Source: Pseudomonas purpurea
GTDB taxonomy: Bacteria; Pseudomonadota; Gammaproteobacteria; Pseudomonadales; Pseudomonadaceae
Direction of reading: 5' to 3'
DNA length: 64,000 nt
Assembly: GCF_039908635.1 (NCBI RefSeq)
Contig: NZ_CP150918.1
Coordinates: 4,914,001 to 4,978,000, forward strand
Both the position numbers and the translations under genes were made by a program. The number at the start of each line of letters is the position of its first letter. Position 1 is the stretch's first letter. Positions 37,595 to 49,938 of this stretch are shown piece after piece. The notes beneath the pieces were generated by a model. That model saw only the letters and a list, made by a program, of their open reading frames with translations, searched no databases and was not told the DNA's origin.

Positions 37595-38099
37595 GAACGG
37601 TTTCTCCGGTCTTCTTACTTTTGAACATATCCAGCGCGAGCATCACGGCCCCGACGCTGATGGCGCTGTCGGCAAAGTTGAACGCCGGGAAATACCAGCG
37701 GTTCTGCCAATGCACCAGAATGAAGTCGATCACATGGCCCAGGGCGATGCGGTCGTACAGGTTGCCCAGCGCACCGCCCAGCACCAGCGCCAAAGCGACA
37801 GCCAGCCAGGTTTCGTTGCGCCCCAGACGCTTGAGCCAGACCACCAGCACCGCGCTGACCACAATCGCGATCAAGGCAAACAACCAGCGCTGCCAGCCGG
37901 AACTGTCGGCCAGGAAGCTGAAGGCCGCGCCGGTGTTGTAGGCCAGGGTCCAGCTGAAGTAGTCGGGAATAACCACGATCTGCTGGTACATGCTCAGTGA
38001 ACCTTCGAAGTAGAACTTGCTGGCCTGGTCAATGACCAGGACCAGCACGCTCAACCACAGCCAGCTCAGCCGTCCGAAACGGCCAGCAGCATTAGGCAT
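37587..38099 (-). CDS. lspA: Lipoprotein signal peptidase LspA
   Basis: Inner-membrane aspartyl protease that cleaves the signal peptide of lipidated prolipoproteins (for example BamD in this window); 170 residues with four membrane helices. The catalytic aspartates are in [15 protein letters not shown] and FNFADSAIS. Overlaps both ileS and fkpB by 8 nt, showing strong translational coupling. Confidence 0.96.
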   Translation of the reverse strand: MPNAAGRFGRLSWLWLSVLVLVIDQASKFYFEGSLSMYQQIVVIPDYFSWTLAYNTGAAFSFLADSSGWQRWLFALIAIVVSAVLVVWLKRLGRNETWLAVALALVLGGALGNLYDRIALGHVIDFILVHWQNRWYFPAFNFADSAISVGAVMLALDMFKSKKTGETVHD

Positions 38100-40923
38100 A
38101 GTGACGAACCTCGCCTGCGCCGCTGATGTTGTCGACGCAACGACCGCAGATTTCCGGGTGCTCAGGGTTTACGCCGACATCTTCGCGGCAGTGCCAGCAA
38201 CGGGCGCACTTGACGAAGCTCGACTTGACCACTTTGAGCTTCAGGCCGCTGACTTCGGTTTCCACCGCGTCTGCAGGCGCTTGCACGAACGGTGCAATGC
38301 TGGCGGTCGAGGTGATCAGCACGAAGCGCAGTTCGTTGCTCAGCTTGGCCAGGTCGGCGCTCAGGGCGTCTTCGGCGAACAGCGTCACTTCGGCTTGCAG
38401 GTTGCCACCGACGGCCTTGGCCGCACGCTGGATTTCCATTTCCTTGTTGACCGCCACCTTGACCGCCATGATCCGGTCCCAGTACGCGCGGCCCAGCTCG
38501 AAGCCTTCCGGCAGTTCGGTCAAGCCTTCGTACCAGGTGTTGAGCATCACCGATTCGTTGCGCTCGCCCGGCAGGTACTCCCACAGTTCGTCGGCGGTGA
38601 ACGCCAGGATCGGCGCGATCCAGCGTACCAGCGCTTCAGAGATGTGGAACAGCGCGGTTTGCGCCGAACGGCGGGCCTTGCTGTTGGCGCCAGTGGTGTA
38701 CTGACGGTCCTTGATGATGTCCAGGTAGAAACCGCCCAGCTCCTGCACGCAGAAGTTGTGGATCTTGGAGTACACGTTCCAGAAGCGGTATTCGCCGTAG
38801 TGCTCTTGCAGTTCGCGTTGCAGCAGCAAGGTACGGTCCACGGCCCAACGGTCCAGCGCGAGCATTTCTTCGGCCGGCAGGATGTCGGTGGCCGGGTTGA
38901 AACCGCTCAGGTTCGAGAGCAGGAAGCGCGCGGTGTTACGGATCCGCCGGTAGGCGTCCGCACTGCGTTGCAGGATCTGGTCGGACACCGCCATTTCGCC
39001 CGAGTAATCGGTCGAAGCGACCCACAGACGCATGATGTCGGCGCCCAGGGTGTCGTTGACCTTTTGCGGCGCGATCACGTTGCCCAATGACTTGGACATT
39101 TTGCGGCCGGACTCGTCGACGGTAAAACCGTGGGTCAGCAGTTCGCGATACGGCGCGTGGTTGTCGATGGCGCAACCGGTCAGCAAGGACGAGTGGAACC
39201 AGCCACGGTGTTGGTCGGAACCTTCCAGGTACAGGTCGGCACGCGGGCCGGTTTCATGGCCCATCGGGTGCGAACCGCGCAGGACGTGCCAGTGCGTGGT
39301 GCCCGAATCGAACCAGACGTCCAGGGTGTCGCTGATCTTGTCGTACAGCGGCGCTTCATCGCCGAGCAACTCGGCGGCGTCCATCTTGAACCAGGCTTCG
39401 ATGCCTTCGACTTCGACGCGCTTGGCCACAACTTCCATCAGTTCAACGGTACGTGGGTGCAGTTCGCCGCTTTCCTTGTTCAGGAAGAACGGGATCGGCA
39501 CGCCCCAGTTGCGCTGACGGGAGATGCACCAGTCCGGACGGTTGGCGATCATCGAGTGCAGGCGCGCCTGGCCCCAGGCCGGAACGAACTTGGTGTCTTC
39601 GATGGCTTTGATGGCGCGTTTGCGCAAGGTGTCGCCGGCTGTTGGCTCTTTGTCCATGCCGATGAACCACTGCGCGGTGGCGCGGTAGATCAGCGGGGTC
39701 TTGTGACGCCAGCAGTGCATGTAGCTGTGTTCGATGACGGTGGTGTGCAGCAGCGCACCGACTTCCGTCAGTTTGTCGACGATGGCCGGGTTGGCTTTCC
39801 AGATGAACTGGCCGCCGAAGAACTCCAGCGCCGGCACGTAAACGCCGTTGCTTTGCACCGGGTTCAGGATGTCGTCGTTGACCATGCCGTACTTCTTGCA
39901 GGTCACGAAGTCGTCTACGCCGTAGGCTGGCGCGGAGTGAACCACGCCGGTGCCGGCGCCCAGTTCAACGTACTCGGCCAGGTAAACCGGCGACAGGCGA
40001 TCATAGAACGGGTGACGGAAGTTGATCAGTTCCAGTTCTTTACCGGTGGTGGTCGCGATGACCGAACCTTCCAGGCTGTAACGGGCCAGGCACGACTCGA
40101 CCAGTTCTTCAGCCAATACCAGCAGTTTGTCGCCGACGTCGACCAGGGCGTAGTTGAATTCCGGGTGAACGTTCAGCGCCTGGTTGGCCGGGATGGTCCA
40201 CGGGGTGGTGGTCCAGATCACGATCGAAGCAGGCTTGGCCAGCGACGGCAGACCGAAAGCGGCAGCCAGTTTGGCTTCGTCGGCGATCGGGAACGCAACG
40301 TCGATGGTCGAGGACTTTTTGTTCTCGTACTCGACTTCCGCTTCAGCCAGGGCCGAACCACAGTCAAAGCACCAGTTCACAGGCTTGAGGCCCTTGAACA
40401 CGAAGCCGCCCTTGACGATTTCAGCCAGGGCACGGATTTCACCGGCCTCGTTCTTGAAATCCATGGTCTTGTACGGGTTGGCGAAGTCGCCCAGCACGCC
40501 GAGGCGGATGAATTCGGACTTCTGGCCTTCGATCTGCTCGGTGGCGTAGGCGCGGCACAGTTCGCGGGTTTTATCCGCGCCCAGGTTCTTGCCGTGGGTC
40601 ACTTCGACTTTGTGCTCGATCGGCAGGCCATGGCAGTCCCAGCCCGGAACATAAGGCGCGTCGAAACCCGACAGGGTCTTCGAGCGGATGATCATGTCCT
40701 TGAGAATCTTGTTCAGCGCATGACCGATGTGAATCGTGCCGTTGGCGTACGGAGGACCGTCGTGAAGTACGAACTTCGGACGATCCTTGCCAATCTCGCG
40801 CAACTTACCGTACAGGCCAATGCTGTCCCAGCGCTGCAGAATCTGCGGTTCGCGCTGAGGCAGGCCGGCCTTCATTGGGAAGGCGGTGTCCGGAAGGTTT
40901 AGCGTGGCTTTATAGTCGGTCAT
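38092..40923 (-). CDS. ileS: Isoleucyl-tRNA synthetase
   Basis: Class I aminoacyl-tRNA synthetase charging tRNA-Ile; 943 residues, normal length. HIGH motif in [10 protein letters not shown] (about residue 60), KMSKS in [10 protein letters not shown], editing CP1 domain with [10 protein letters not shown] between them, and a C-terminal zinc finger CARCWHC...CGRC. It lies between ribF and lspA in a compact operon. The N-terminus [17 protein letters not shown] matches the bacterial mupirocin-sensitive type. Confidence 0.98.
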   Translation of the reverse strand: MTDYKATLNLPDTAFPMKAGLPQREPQILQRWDSIGLYGKLREIGKDRPKFVLHDGPPYANGTIHIGHALNKILKDMIIRSKTLSGFDAPYVPGWDCHGLPIEHKVEVTHGKNLGADKTRELCRAYATEQIEGQKSEFIRLGVLGDFANPYKTMDFKNEAGEIRALAEIVKGGFVFKGLKPVNWCFDCGSALAEAEVEYENKKSSTIDVAFPIADEAKLAAAFGLPSLAKPASIVIWTTTPWTIPANQALNVHPEFNYALVDVGDKLLVLAEELVESCLARYSLEGSVIATTTGKELELINFRHPFYDRLSPVYLAEYVELGAGTGVVHSAPAYGVDDFVTCKKYGMVNDDILNPVQSNGVYVPALEFFGGQFIWKANPAIVDKLTEVGALLHTTVIEHSYMHCWRHKTPLIYRATAQWFIGMDKEPTAGDTLRKRAIKAIEDTKFVPAWGQARLHSMIANRPDWCISRQRNWGVPIPFFLNKESGELHPRTVELMEVVAKRVEVEGIEAWFKMDAAELLGDEAPLYDKISDTLDVWFDSGTTHWHVLRGSHPMGHETGPRADLYLEGSDQHRGWFHSSLLTGCAIDNHAPYRELLTHGFTVDESGRKMSKSLGNVIAPQKVNDTLGADIMRLWVASTDYSGEMAVSDQILQRSADAYRRIRNTARFLLSNLSGFNPATDILPAEEMLALDRWAVDRTLLLQRELQEHYGEYRFWNVYSKIHNFCVQELGGFYLDIIKDRQYTTGANSKARRSAQTALFHISEALVRWIAPILAFTADELWEYLPGERNESVMLNTWYEGLTELPEGFELGRAYWDRIMAVKVAVNKEMEIQRAAKAVGGNLQAEVTLFAEDALSADLAKLSNELRFVLITSTASIAPFVQAPADAVETEVSGLKLKVVKSSFVKCARCWHCREDVGVNPEHPEICGRCVDNISGAGEVRHYA

Positions 40924-40936
40924 TTATGGCTCTTCA

Positions 40937-41875
40937 TTAGCGATTGGCGCTAGGTGCGGCATGGGCACGGGCGGCGGCGACATCCGCATTGATCGCCGTC
41001 TTAAGCGCCTCCAGAGAGGCGAAACGCTGCTCTTCACGCAGCTTGTGGTGGAAAACCACCGTCATACGCCGGTCATACAGATCGCCGGCGAAATCCAGGA
41101 GATGTACTTCAAGGTGGGCTTTGCCATCACCTGCAACCGTGGGGCGAACGCCGATATTGGCGACGCCTTGCCAGGTCTTGCCGTCGATGTCGACACTGAC
41201 CAGGTAAACCCCGGACAGCGGCACGCGACGACGCTTGAGTTGCACGTTGGCGGTTGGCGTACCCAATTGGCGCGCCAGCTTCTGACCGTGCAAAACCCGC
41301 CCGGCAATCCGGAACGGACGACCGAGCAACCGCTCGGCCAAGGCAAAATCAGCGGCGGCCAGGGCATTACGCACCTGGGTGCTGCTGACGCGCAACCCGT
41401 CCAGTTCCACGGTCTGCGCCGCTTCGACGGTAAAGCCCTGAACGATTCCGGCCTGTTGCAGGAAATCGAAATCCCCTACCCGATCACAGCCGAAACGGAA
41501 GTCGTCGCCGACCTCCAGATGCTGCACACCGAGGCCGTCCACCAAAATGGTGTCGACGAACTCGGCGGCGCTGAGCTTGCTCAACCGTTGATTGAAGGCC
41601 AGGCACAGGACCCGGTCAACCCCTTCATCGGCGAGCAGTTGCAACTTGTCGCGCAAACGCGCCAGACGGGCCGGAGCCGTGTCCGGGGCGAAAAACTCGC
41701 GCGGCTGGGGCTCGAAAATCACCACGCAGCTGGGCACGCCCAACTCGAGCGCACGTTCACGCAGCCTGCCCAGGATAGCCTGGTGACCACGGTGAACACC
41801 GTCAAAGTTGCCAATAGTGGCGACACAGCCCCGATGCTGGGGGCGCAGATTGTGGAGGCCTCGAACCAGCTGCAT
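40937..41875 (-). CDS. ribF: Bifunctional riboflavin kinase / FMN adenylyltransferase
   Basis: Makes FMN and FAD from riboflavin; 312 residues. The N-terminal FAD synthetase domain (nucleotidyltransferase) starts with ATIGNFDGVHRGHQAIL (about residues 16-32). The C-terminal riboflavin kinase domain begins near residue 185 with GRVLHGQKLARQLGTPTAN. ATG 41875 (MQLVRGLHNL) is the family start; ATG 41893 is possible. It is 13 nt upstream of ileS and 129 nt downstream of murJ. Confidence 0.95.
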   Translation of the reverse strand: MQLVRGLHNLRPQHRGCVATIGNFDGVHRGHQAILGRLRERALELGVPSCVVIFEPQPREFFAPDTAPARLARLRDKLQLLADEGVDRVLCLAFNQRLSKLSAAEFVDTILVDGLGVQHLEVGDDFRFGCDRVGDFDFLQQAGIVQGFTVEAAQTVELDGLRVSSTQVRNALAAADFALAERLLGRPFRIAGRVLHGQKLARQLGTPTANVQLKRRRVPLSGVYLVSVDIDGKTWQGVANIGVRPTVAGDGKAHLEVHLLDFAGDLYDRRMTVVFHHKLREEQRFASLEALKTAINADVAAARAHAAPSANR

Positions 41876-42004
41876 AACGCGCTTCTTGCTCATAAAGTGG
41901 CCGATTATAACCACACCCGGCGACGGACGACAGGCAACACCGTAACCCAAAGTGATCGAACCGACAAAACCGTCGCCTGAGCCACGTTTATCGCGCCAAT
42001 CCGT

Positions 42005-43543
42005 TCAGCTCAACGCCTTGCGATTGAAGTCCCGCAGACGGAAGCCCATCAGCGCCAGCATCCCGAAATAAGCCACCACGCCGGCGATCACCAACGCCCC
42101 CAAACGCAGGAAGCGCTCCAGCATGTGCCCCTGATCCCACGCCGGCATGAAGTGCATCAAGCCCAGCAGCACCGCGGACATCACCGTTACGGCCACGATC
42201 AGCTTGAGCCCGAACAAACCCCAGCCTGGCTGCGGCTGATACATCTGCTGTTTGCGCAGTTGATAAAACAACAGGCCGGCGTTGAGGCACGCACCGGCGC
42301 TGATGGCCAGGGCCAGGCCCGCGTGTTTCAAGGGACCGATCAAGGCCAGGTTGAAGAGTTGAGTGACGATCAATGTGAAAATCGCGATTTTTACCGGTGT
42401 GCGAATGTTCTGTTGCGCATAAAACCCCGGCGCCAGCACTTTGATCACGATAATCCCGAGCAACCCGACCGAATAAGCCACCAGCGCTCGCTGGGTCATC
42501 GCAGCATCAAATGCGCTGAATTGGCCGTACTGGAACAGCGAAACCGTCAGCGGCTCGGCCAGAATCCCCAGCGCCAGCGAGCACGGCAGCACCAGCACGA
42601 AGCACAGGCGCAGCCCCCAATCGAGAATCCGCGAATATTCGTGACGATCCTTGCTGGCGTAGGTCTTGGCCAGCGTCGGCAGCAAAATCGTGCCCAGCGC
42701 CACACCCAGTACGCCGGACGGTAGCTCCATCAGGCGGTCGGCGTAATACATCCACGACACCGAACCTGCCACCAGAAACGAGGCAAAAATAGTGTTGATG
42801 ATCAGCGAAATCTGGCTGACCGAGACCCCGAGGATCGCCGGCAGCATTTGCTTCATCACACGCCAGACGCCGCTGTCGCGCAGATTCAGGCGCGGCAGTA
42901 CCAGCATGCCGATCTTTTTCAGGTGTGGCAGTTGATAGAGCAACTGCGCCAGGCCACCGGCCAGCACGGCCCAGCCGAGCGCCATGACCGGCGGATCGAA
43001 GTACGGTGTCAGGAACACCGCAAAAACAATCATGCTGACGTTAAGCAGCGTCGGCACGAAGGCAGGTACCGAAAAACGGTTGTACGTATTGAGGATCGCC
43101 CCGGCCAGCGAGGACAGGGAGATCAGCAATATATAGGGGAAGGTCACTCGCAACAGGCTGGAGGTCAGCTCGAATTTTTCCGGCGTATCGGTAAAACCCG
43201 GTGCCGTGGCCCAGATCACCCAAGGCGCGGCGATCATCCCCGCAATCGTGACCAGTGCCAGTACCAGCGTGAGCAGGCCCGACACATAAGCGATGAAGGT
43301 TCGCGTCGCTTCCTCACCCTGCTGGCTTTTGTATTCCGCGAGAATCGGCACAAACGCCTGGGAAAATGCGCCCTCGGCAAAGATCCGCCGCAGCAGGTTG
43401 GGCAGTTTGAAGGCAATAAAAAAGGCGTCCGTGGCCATGCCGGCGCCGAATATACGGGCAATCAGGGTGTCACGCACAAACCCCAGAACCCGGGAAAGCA
43501 TTGTGATAGAGCTGACGGCGGCCAACGATTTAAGCAGGTTCAT
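42005..43543 (-). CDS. murJ: Lipid II flippase MurJ (MviN)
   Basis: Flips lipid II to the periplasmic side for peptidoglycan synthesis; inner membrane; 512 residues, about 14 membrane helices. The N-terminus [20 protein letters not shown] is characteristic, followed by [20 protein letters not shown] (about residues 36-55) with the conserved arginines of the central cavity. ATG 43543 chosen; the frame upstream to 43591 reads into the promoter region. Divergent from rpsT. Confidence 0.96.
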   Translation of the reverse strand: MNLLKSLAAVSSITMLSRVLGFVRDTLIARIFGAGMATDAFFIAFKLPNLLRRIFAEGAFSQAFVPILAEYKSQQGEEATRTFIAYVSGLLTLVLALVTIAGMIAAPWVIWATAPGFTDTPEKFELTSSLLRVTFPYILLISLSSLAGAILNTYNRFSVPAFVPTLLNVSMIVFAVFLTPYFDPPVMALGWAVLAGGLAQLLYQLPHLKKIGMLVLPRLNLRDSGVWRVMKQMLPAILGVSVSQISLIINTIFASFLVAGSVSWMYYADRLMELPSGVLGVALGTILLPTLAKTYASKDRHEYSRILDWGLRLCFVLVLPCSLALGILAEPLTVSLFQYGQFSAFDAAMTQRALVAYSVGLLGIIVIKVLAPGFYAQQNIRTPVKIAIFTLIVTQLFNLALIGPLKHAGLALAISAGACLNAGLLFYQLRKQQMYQPQPGWGLFGLKLIVAVTVMSAVLLGLMHFMPAWDQGHMLERFLRLGALVIAGVVAYFGMLALMGFRLRDFNRKALS

Positions 43544-43794
43544 TGAAGAGTTTTTGCCTGTCGATAAACAGCAGGCGAACAAAGCGCCCACTTATGCGAT
43601 ACTCCGCGCCGCAACAGCACAGAGCCAAAGCTCGCGAGTTTACAGGTCAAGCGCCGGAAATAAATATCCCGCCTCTTTAGATCGACCACTCAGCGGAACG
43701 CATCACCCGCCCTTGACAAGACTTCAACTCATCGGCATGATTCGCGGCCTATTTTGTTTGCTATTTCCTAAAAAGTCTTTCGAGGAGCTCGACG

Positions 43795-44073
43795 GTGGCC
43801 AACACACCTTCCGCCAAAAAACGTGCAAAACAGGCTGAGAAGCGTCGCAGCCACAACGCCAGCCTGCGTTCCATGGTTCGTACCTACATCAAGAATGTAG
43901 TTAAAGCCATCGACGCAAAAGACGCTGCTAAAGCGCAAGCTGCTTACGTTCTGGCCGTGCCAGTTATCGACCGTATGGCCGATAAAGGCATCATCCACAA
44001 GAACAAAGCTGCTCGCCATAAGAGCCGCCTGAATGGCCACGTAAAGGCTCTGAACGTTGCCGCTGCTGCCTAA
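43795..44073 (+). CDS. rpsT: 30S ribosomal protein S20
   Basis: Small-subunit protein binding 16S rRNA, 92 residues, helical and very basic ([13 protein letters not shown]). The start is GTG, preceded by GAGGAG. A weak start codon fits the known translational autoregulation of rpsT in E. coli (family knowledge). The strong terminator 15 nt after the stop makes it monocistronic. Confidence 0.97.
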   Translation: MANTPSAKKRAKQAEKRRSHNASLRSMVRTYIKNVVKAIDAKDAAKAQAAYVLAVPVIDRMADKGIIHKNKAARHKSRLNGHVKALNVAAAA

Positions 44074-44087
44074 GCGACACGCTCATT

Positions 44088-44116
44088 AAAAAACCGACCT
44101 CAGGGTCGGTTTTTTA
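44088..44116 (+). terminator. Intrinsic terminator of rpsT
   Basis: AAAAACCGACC and GGTCGGTTTTTT form a stem with loop TCAG or nearby, ending in six Ts. Confidence 0.95.
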
Positions 44117-44149
44117 TTGCCTGCGATTTAGTGAATTCAACACAAAAAA

Positions 44150-44175
44150 GTGGGAGCAAGCTTGCTCGCTCCCAC
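44150..44175. repeat. Single REP hairpin after rpsT
   Basis: GTGGGAGC and GCTCCCAC flank a short AAGCTTGCTC core. It is a solo element with no long arm, in contrast to the paired REPINs. It lies between the convergent rpsT and creA. Confidence 0.8.
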
Positions 44176-44193
44176 ATTTGGATTTTCGTCAGC

Positions 44194-44658
44194 TTATTGA
44201 GCGTGCGCCCACGGCAGGATCGGAATCGCGGTCACGGCATTCTGCGGACTACCCTCGATCACGCGGTCGCTATAGACCAGGTACACCAGGGTATTGCGCT
44301 TCTTGTCGAGGAAGCGCACCACTTGCATGGTCTTGAACACCAGGGACGTGCGCTCCTTGAACACCTCCTCGCCATCCTTGAGCTCGCCCTTGAAGTTGAT
44401 CGGCCCGACCTGACGGCAAGCAATCGACGCTTCCGCACGATCCTCGGCCAAGCCCAAACCGCCCTTCACGCCGCCCGTCTTGGCGCGCGACAGGTAGCAC
44501 GTCACACCTTCAACCTTGGGATCATCAAAAGCCTCGACCACAATCCGGTCATTCGGCCCGACCAACTTGAACACGGTCGACACCTGACCGATTTCTTCCG
44601 CCGAAGCCAGCAGCGGCATCGCCAACAGCAGACCCAACAATCCTTTCGCCATGCGCAT
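44194..44658 (-). CDS. creA: CreA family exported protein
   Basis: A 154-residue periplasmic protein with a signal peptide ([20 protein letters not shown]). The mature part starts [27 protein letters not shown] and holds [20 protein letters not shown], which is typical of CreA (DUF1131-like). Function unknown despite the name. It starts 11 nt after the proB stop and is probably on the proB transcript. Paired cysteines (about 58 and 86) could form a disulfide. Confidence 0.87.
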   Translation of the reverse strand: MRMAKGLLGLLLAMPLLASAEEIGQVSTVFKLVGPNDRIVVEAFDDPKVEGVTCYLSRAKTGGVKGGLGLAEDRAEASIACRQVGPINFKGELKDGEEVFKERTSLVFKTMQVVRFLDKKRNTLVYLVYSDRVIEGSPQNAVTAIPILPWAHAQ

Positions 44659-44669
44659 ACGCGTTTTCC

Positions 44670-45789
44670 TTAAACCAGAATCAGGTTATCGCGGTGAACC
44701 AATTCAGGCTCCGCCATATAACCGAGTAAACCCACAATCGCCTCAGACGATTGACCAATGATCTTTTGCGCTTCGAGCGCACTGTAGTTGGCGAGCCCGC
44801 GAGCGATCTCACGACCGTCCGGCGCCACACACACCACCATTTCACCGCGCCGGAAACTGCCTTGAACCAGCTTCACGCCGACCGGCAGCAAACTCTTGTT
44901 GCCCTGAGACAGCGCCGACACCGCCCCCGCATCCAGCACAAGTGTGCCGCGCGTTTGCAAATGCCCAGCCAGCCACTGCTTGCGCGCCGCCAGCATGCCG
45001 CGCTCGGGTGACAGCAAAGTACCGATGCGCTCGCCTGCCTTCAAACGATCCAGCACACGCTCCAGACGCCCACCGACAATAATCGTGTGAGCCCCCGAAC
45101 GCGCCGCCAGACGCGCCGCCCGCAACTTGGTCTGCATGCCGCCACGACCAAGCGCGCCACCCGTACCGCCCGCCACCGCATCCAAGGCCGGATCATCGGC
45201 CCCGCGCTTCGTAAATCAGCTTGGCATCGGGGTTGTTGCGCGGGTCTGCGTCGAACATGCCGTCACGATCGGTCAGGATCACCAGCAAGTCAGCCTCGAC
45301 CAGATTGGCCACCAGCGCTGCCAGCGTGTCGTTGTCGCCGAAACGGATCTCATCGGTGACCACGGTGTCGTTCTCATTGATCACCGGAATGACCTTGAGC
45401 TCAACCAGGGCGCGCAAGGTACTGCGAGCATTGAGGTAACGCTTGCGGTCGGACAAGTCATCATGAGTCAGCAGAATCTGCGCGGTGTGCCGGCCATGCT
45501 CGGCAAAGCTCGATTCCCAGGCCTGCACCAACCCCATCTGACCGATGGCGGCAGCCGCCTGCAACTCATGCATCGCACTGGGTCGTACGGTCCAGCCCAG
45601 GCGACTCATACCGGCCGCTACCGCCCCGGAGGACACCAACACCAGCTCGACGCCCGCCTCGTGCAGCGCCACCATCTGCTCAACCCAGACGCCCATCGCT
45701 GCGCGATCCAGACCCTTGCCGTCAGCCGTCAGCAAAGCGCTGCCGATCTTCACGACCCAACGCTGCGCACCTGTCACCTTGCTCCGCAT
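44670..45789 (-). pseudogene. proB: Glutamate 5-kinase proB, split by a one-base insertion
   Basis: Glutamate 5-kinase, first enzyme of proline synthesis, normally 372 residues. The N-terminal kinase domain ([20 protein letters not shown], about 198 residues) ends early at TGA 45193-45195 after [10 protein letters not shown]. The rest ([20 protein letters not shown] and the C-terminal PUA domain) continues in the next frame from about 45200 to 44670. A run of four Gs (reverse strand; CCCC at 45200-45203) instead of three causes it: with three, the protein reads [14 protein letters not shown]. The total is exactly 372 codons plus stop plus 1 nt. ATG 45789 is chosen over 45792. It may be a real mutation or a homopolymer sequencing error. 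Confidence 0.9.
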
Positions 45790-45998
45790 CATCTTCCAAC
45801 CTATGCCGGCGAGCGGCGCGACCCAGCGCCACCCATGCGATTATTCGTATTTGCGTTTTGCAGACACCAAAACGCCGCTCTAAAGAGCGGCGCCTTGGAA
45901 ACTGGCTTGCGAGCGATGATAACACCGCGCCCAGCCAGATAAACCGTCATTGCGGGCAAGTCGAATCGCCCCACCGGGACGAGACCACCGCAAACGAA

Positions 45999-47261
<1,263 letters not shown>

Positions 47262-47373
47262 CTAAGACATAAGACTCTTGCAAAAATGAGCGCAGCGACC
47301 TCAAGCAACGACCGCAAATCCAGCTGCTTTCGCCCATTACAAACAGCTTTGCAAGAGACTCACCCCACAAACG

Positions 47374-47403
47374 AAAAAGCCCCGTCGCGAGACAGGGCTT
47401 TTC
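47374..47403 (-). terminator. Intrinsic terminator after rpmA
   Basis: On the reverse strand AAAAGCCCTGTC and GACGGGGCTTTTT (with G-T pairs) close a TCGC loop, followed by Ts. It would separate rplU-rpmA from obgE. Confidence 0.85.
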
Positions 47404-47417
47404 CAGCAACTACGTAA

Positions 47418-47693
47418 TTATGCCGCGACGACTGCAGTCTTCGGGACAATGCTCACGTAACGGCGGTTGAAAGCGCCTTTTACTTCAAACTTGATCACGC
47501 CGTCGATTTTCGCGAACAGGGTGTGATCTTTACCCATGCCAACACCGTAACCGGCGTGGAATTGGGTGCCGCGCTGACGCACGATGATGTTGCCCGGGAT
47601 GATAACCTGGCCGCCATACATCTTCACGCCAAGGCGTTTGGCTTCTGAGTCGCGACCGTTACGGGTACTACCACCAGCTTTTTTGTGTGCCAT
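47418..47693 (-). CDS. rpmA: 50S ribosomal protein L27
   Basis: Large-subunit protein whose N-terminal tail reaches the peptidyl-transferase centre; 91 residues. The N-terminus [20 protein letters not shown] is the direct, uncleaved proteobacterial form. Sits 35 nt after rplU and AGGAG lies before the ATG. Confidence 0.98.
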   Translation of the reverse strand: MAHKKAGGSTRNGRDSEAKRLGVKMYGGQVIIPGNIIVRQRGTQFHAGYGVGMGKDHTLFAKIDGVIKFEVKGAFNRRYVSIVPKTAVVAA

Positions 47694-47728
47694 GAGTTCA
47701 ATTCTCCTAGTGAGGAATTAGGCTGAAA

Positions 47729-48043
47729 TTAAGCCTGAATACCGGTGATTTTGATCTCGGTGTACCACTGGCGGTGGCCCATACGCTTCATGTGGTGCTT
47801 ACGACGACGGAACTTGATGATGCGGACTTTATCGTGACGACCTTGGGAGATCACTTCAGCCACAACGGTAGCGCCAGCAACAACTGGAGCGCCGATATTC
47901 ACGTCGTCGCCATTGGCGACCAACAGAACGCGATCAAAAGTTACGGATTCGCCAGTAGCGATTTCCAGTTTCTCGATCTTCAGGTATTCACCTGGTGCGA
48001 CCTTGTATTGCTTGCCACCAGTAACGATTACTGCGTACGACAT
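47729..48043 (-). CDS. rplU: 50S ribosomal protein L21
   Basis: Large-subunit protein binding 23S rRNA, 104 residues. [20 protein letters not shown] is the start; the C-terminal [20 protein letters not shown] is the rRNA-binding hallmark. The in-frame codons up to 48103 lie in the leader and are rejected. First gene of rplU-rpmA and divergent from ispB. Confidence 0.98.
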   Translation of the reverse strand: MSYAVIVTGGKQYKVAPGEYLKIEKLEIATGESVTFDRVLLVANGDDVNIGAPVVAGATVVAEVISQGRHDKVRIIKFRRRKHHMKRMGHRQWYTEIKITGIQA

Positions 48044-48283
48044 GGTATTTCTCCGATAATCCTGCTCACCCAGCTCTTTATAAGAAGAGGTATTGGCTGG
48101 CATGGCTGCATGGGATGGAACGCCCCAAATGCAATTGCGTAAGGCAGGTGCTGCCCAGGAAGTTCAGGGTGCGCGATTGTACGCAAGGCGCGAGCGCGTT
48201 GCAAGGGGCCGCCTATCGCGCCTTGACAGGCCCGGACGTGGGTCCTAGCATGCCGCGCAACCCTTCTGGAGCACCTGTCTCTG

Positions 48284-49252
48284 ATGCAACCCCAAGCTTT
48301 CTACCGCGCGGTGGCGGACGATTTTAACGCCGTCGACGGCATCATCAAGAAGCAGCTGACTTCCCGAGTGCCGCTGGTGTCGAAAATCGGCGACTACATT
48401 ACCTCGGCTGGCGGTAAACGCCTGCGTCCTTTATTAGTGTTGCTGTGTGGCAAGGCCCTGGGTCGCGAAGGCGACGACATGCGCCTGCTGGCCGCCACTA
48501 TCGAGTTCCTGCACACCGCCACCCTGCTGCACGACGACGTGGTCGACATGTCCGGCATGCGCCGTGGTCGTTCGACCGCCAACGCCATGTGGGGCAACGC
48601 GCCCAGCGTGCTGGTGGGCGACTTCCTGTACTCGCGCTCGTTCGAAATGATGGTCGAACTGGGCTCGATGCCGGTGATGAAGATCCTGTCGCAGGCCACG
48701 CGCATCATCGCCGAAGGCGAAGTGCTGCAGTTGTCCAAGGTCCGCGACGCCAGCACCACCGAAGAAACCTACATGGAAGTCATCCGCGGCAAAACCGCGA
48801 TGCTCTTCGAGGCGTCGACCCACAGCGCAGCAGCTTTGGCGGGCGCTACGCCTGCACAGAGCGAAGCCTTGCGCACCTTTGGCGATCACTTGGGTGTGGC
48901 TTTCCAACTGGTGGACGACCTGCTCGACTACCGTGGCGACGCCGAAACCCTGGGCAAGAACGTCGGTGACGATCTGGCCGAAGGCAAGCCGACCCTGCCG
49001 CTGATCTACACCATGCGTGAAGGCACGCCGGAGCAGGCAGCACTGGTGCGTCAGGCGATCCAGAAAGGTGGCATCGAAGACCTGGAAAGCATCCGCGCCG
49101 CCGTGGAAGCCTCGGGCTCGCTGGATTACACCGCCCAACTGGCCCGCGATTATGTGGCCCGTGCGATCAAATGCCTCGAAACGCTGCCCGCCAGCGAATA
49201 CCGCGATGCACTGGTCGAGTTGAGCGAGTTTGCGGTAGCCCGTACGCACTAA
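48284..49252 (+). CDS. ispB: Polyprenyl (octaprenyl) diphosphate synthase
   Basis: Makes the long isoprenoid tail of ubiquinone (in pseudomonads usually Q9); cytoplasmic; 322 residues. The first aspartate-rich motif is LLHDDVVDMSGMRRG (about residues 82-96), the second QLVDDLLDYRGD (about 208-219). The start ATG 48284 is the family start (MQPQAFYRAVADDF). Divergent from rplU, followed by a REPIN. Confidence 0.95.
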   Translation: MQPQAFYRAVADDFNAVDGIIKKQLTSRVPLVSKIGDYITSAGGKRLRPLLVLLCGKALGREGDDMRLLAATIEFLHTATLLHDDVVDMSGMRRGRSTANAMWGNAPSVLVGDFLYSRSFEMMVELGSMPVMKILSQATRIIAEGEVLQLSKVRDASTTEETYMEVIRGKTAMLFEASTHSAAALAGATPAQSEALRTFGDHLGVAFQLVDDLLDYRGDAETLGKNVGDDLAEGKPTLPLIYTMREGTPEQAALVRQAIQKGGIEDLESIRAAVEASGSLDYTAQLARDYVARAIKCLETLPASEYRDALVELSEFAVARTH

Positions 49253-49263
49253 AAGCAAATCCC

Positions 49264-49355
49264 ATGTGGGAGCGAGCTTGCTCGCGATAGCGGACCGACA
49301 GTCGACAACTATGTTGAATGTTAATCCGTCATCGCGAGCAAGCTCGCTCCCACAG
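49264..49355. repeat. REPIN, class A, between ispB and yjdM
   Basis: Ends GTGGGAGCGAGCTTGCTCGC and the inverted copy; centre with CAACTATGTTGAATGTTAAT, close to that of the elements at 37046 and 54688. Confidence 0.92.
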
Positions 49356-49435
49356 TTTTGTCAGCGCCTCGCCTGCCCTGCCTAAAACCCTATACAATGT
49401 GCGCTTTTTAGCCATCCTGAAATCAAGGAGCTTTA

Positions 49436-49777
49436 GTGAGCACGTTGCCACCCTGCCCGAAATGCAATTCCGAATACACCTACGAAGACGGCGCACAGCT
49501 GATCTGCCCTGAGTGCGCCCACGAGTGGTCCGCCAATGGCGAAGCCGACGTGGCGTCCGATGAAACCGTGAAAAAAGATTCGGTCGGCAACGTCCTGCAA
49601 GATGGCGACACCATCACCGTGATCAAGGACCTCAAGGTCAAGGGCACGTCCCTGGTGGTCAAGGTCGGCACCAAGGTCAAGAACATCCGCCTGTGCGATG
49701 GCGACCATGACATCGACTGCAAGATCGATGGCATCGGCCCGATGAAGCTCAAATCCGAGTTCGTCAGAAAGGTCTGA
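49436..49777 (+). CDS. yjdM: Zinc ribbon protein YjdM (PhnA family)
   Basis: A 113-residue protein of the former PhnA family. The name is historical, since no phosphonate role is needed. N-terminal zinc ribbon with CPKC (about residue 7) and CPEC (about residue 24); the C-terminal SH3-like part ([20 protein letters not shown]) is the PhnA domain. GTG start at 49436 with AAGGAG upstream. Cytoplasmic, function unknown. Confidence 0.9.
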   Translation: MSTLPPCPKCNSEYTYEDGAQLICPECAHEWSANGEADVASDETVKKDSVGNVLQDGDTITVIKDLKVKGTSLVVKVGTKVKNIRLCDGDHDIDCKIDGIGPMKLKSEFVRKV

Positions 49778-49789
49778 GCCTTTCGTACG

Positions 49790-49814
49790 CCATCCCGCGC
49801 CCTGCGTGGGATGG
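49790..49814 (+). terminator. Hairpin after yjdM
   Basis: CCATCCC and GGGATGG pair around an 11-nt loop; no T-tract, so uncertain. Confidence 0.35.
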
Positions 49815-49938
49815 TGCTTCACCCTCCCCTGATTCCCCCCGTAATCCCGCGCAATAGCCAAACGCCAGCCGTTTTGACCTCCCGCAATTCCCACACAGAA
49901 AAAAGCAGAAACCGCCAATAGGTACTTGCTATTAATTG

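Noticed and set aside
39130..40902. 590-codon open frame on the + strand opposite ileS
   Set aside because: Long antisense frames are common opposite high-GC codon-biased genes. ileS is complete and has all its motifs; the antisense product shows no domain.
45193..45792. Reading the proB halves as two separate genes
   Set aside because: Together they give exactly one full-length ProB with a single-base shift; neither half has its own plausible start and end as a known protein.
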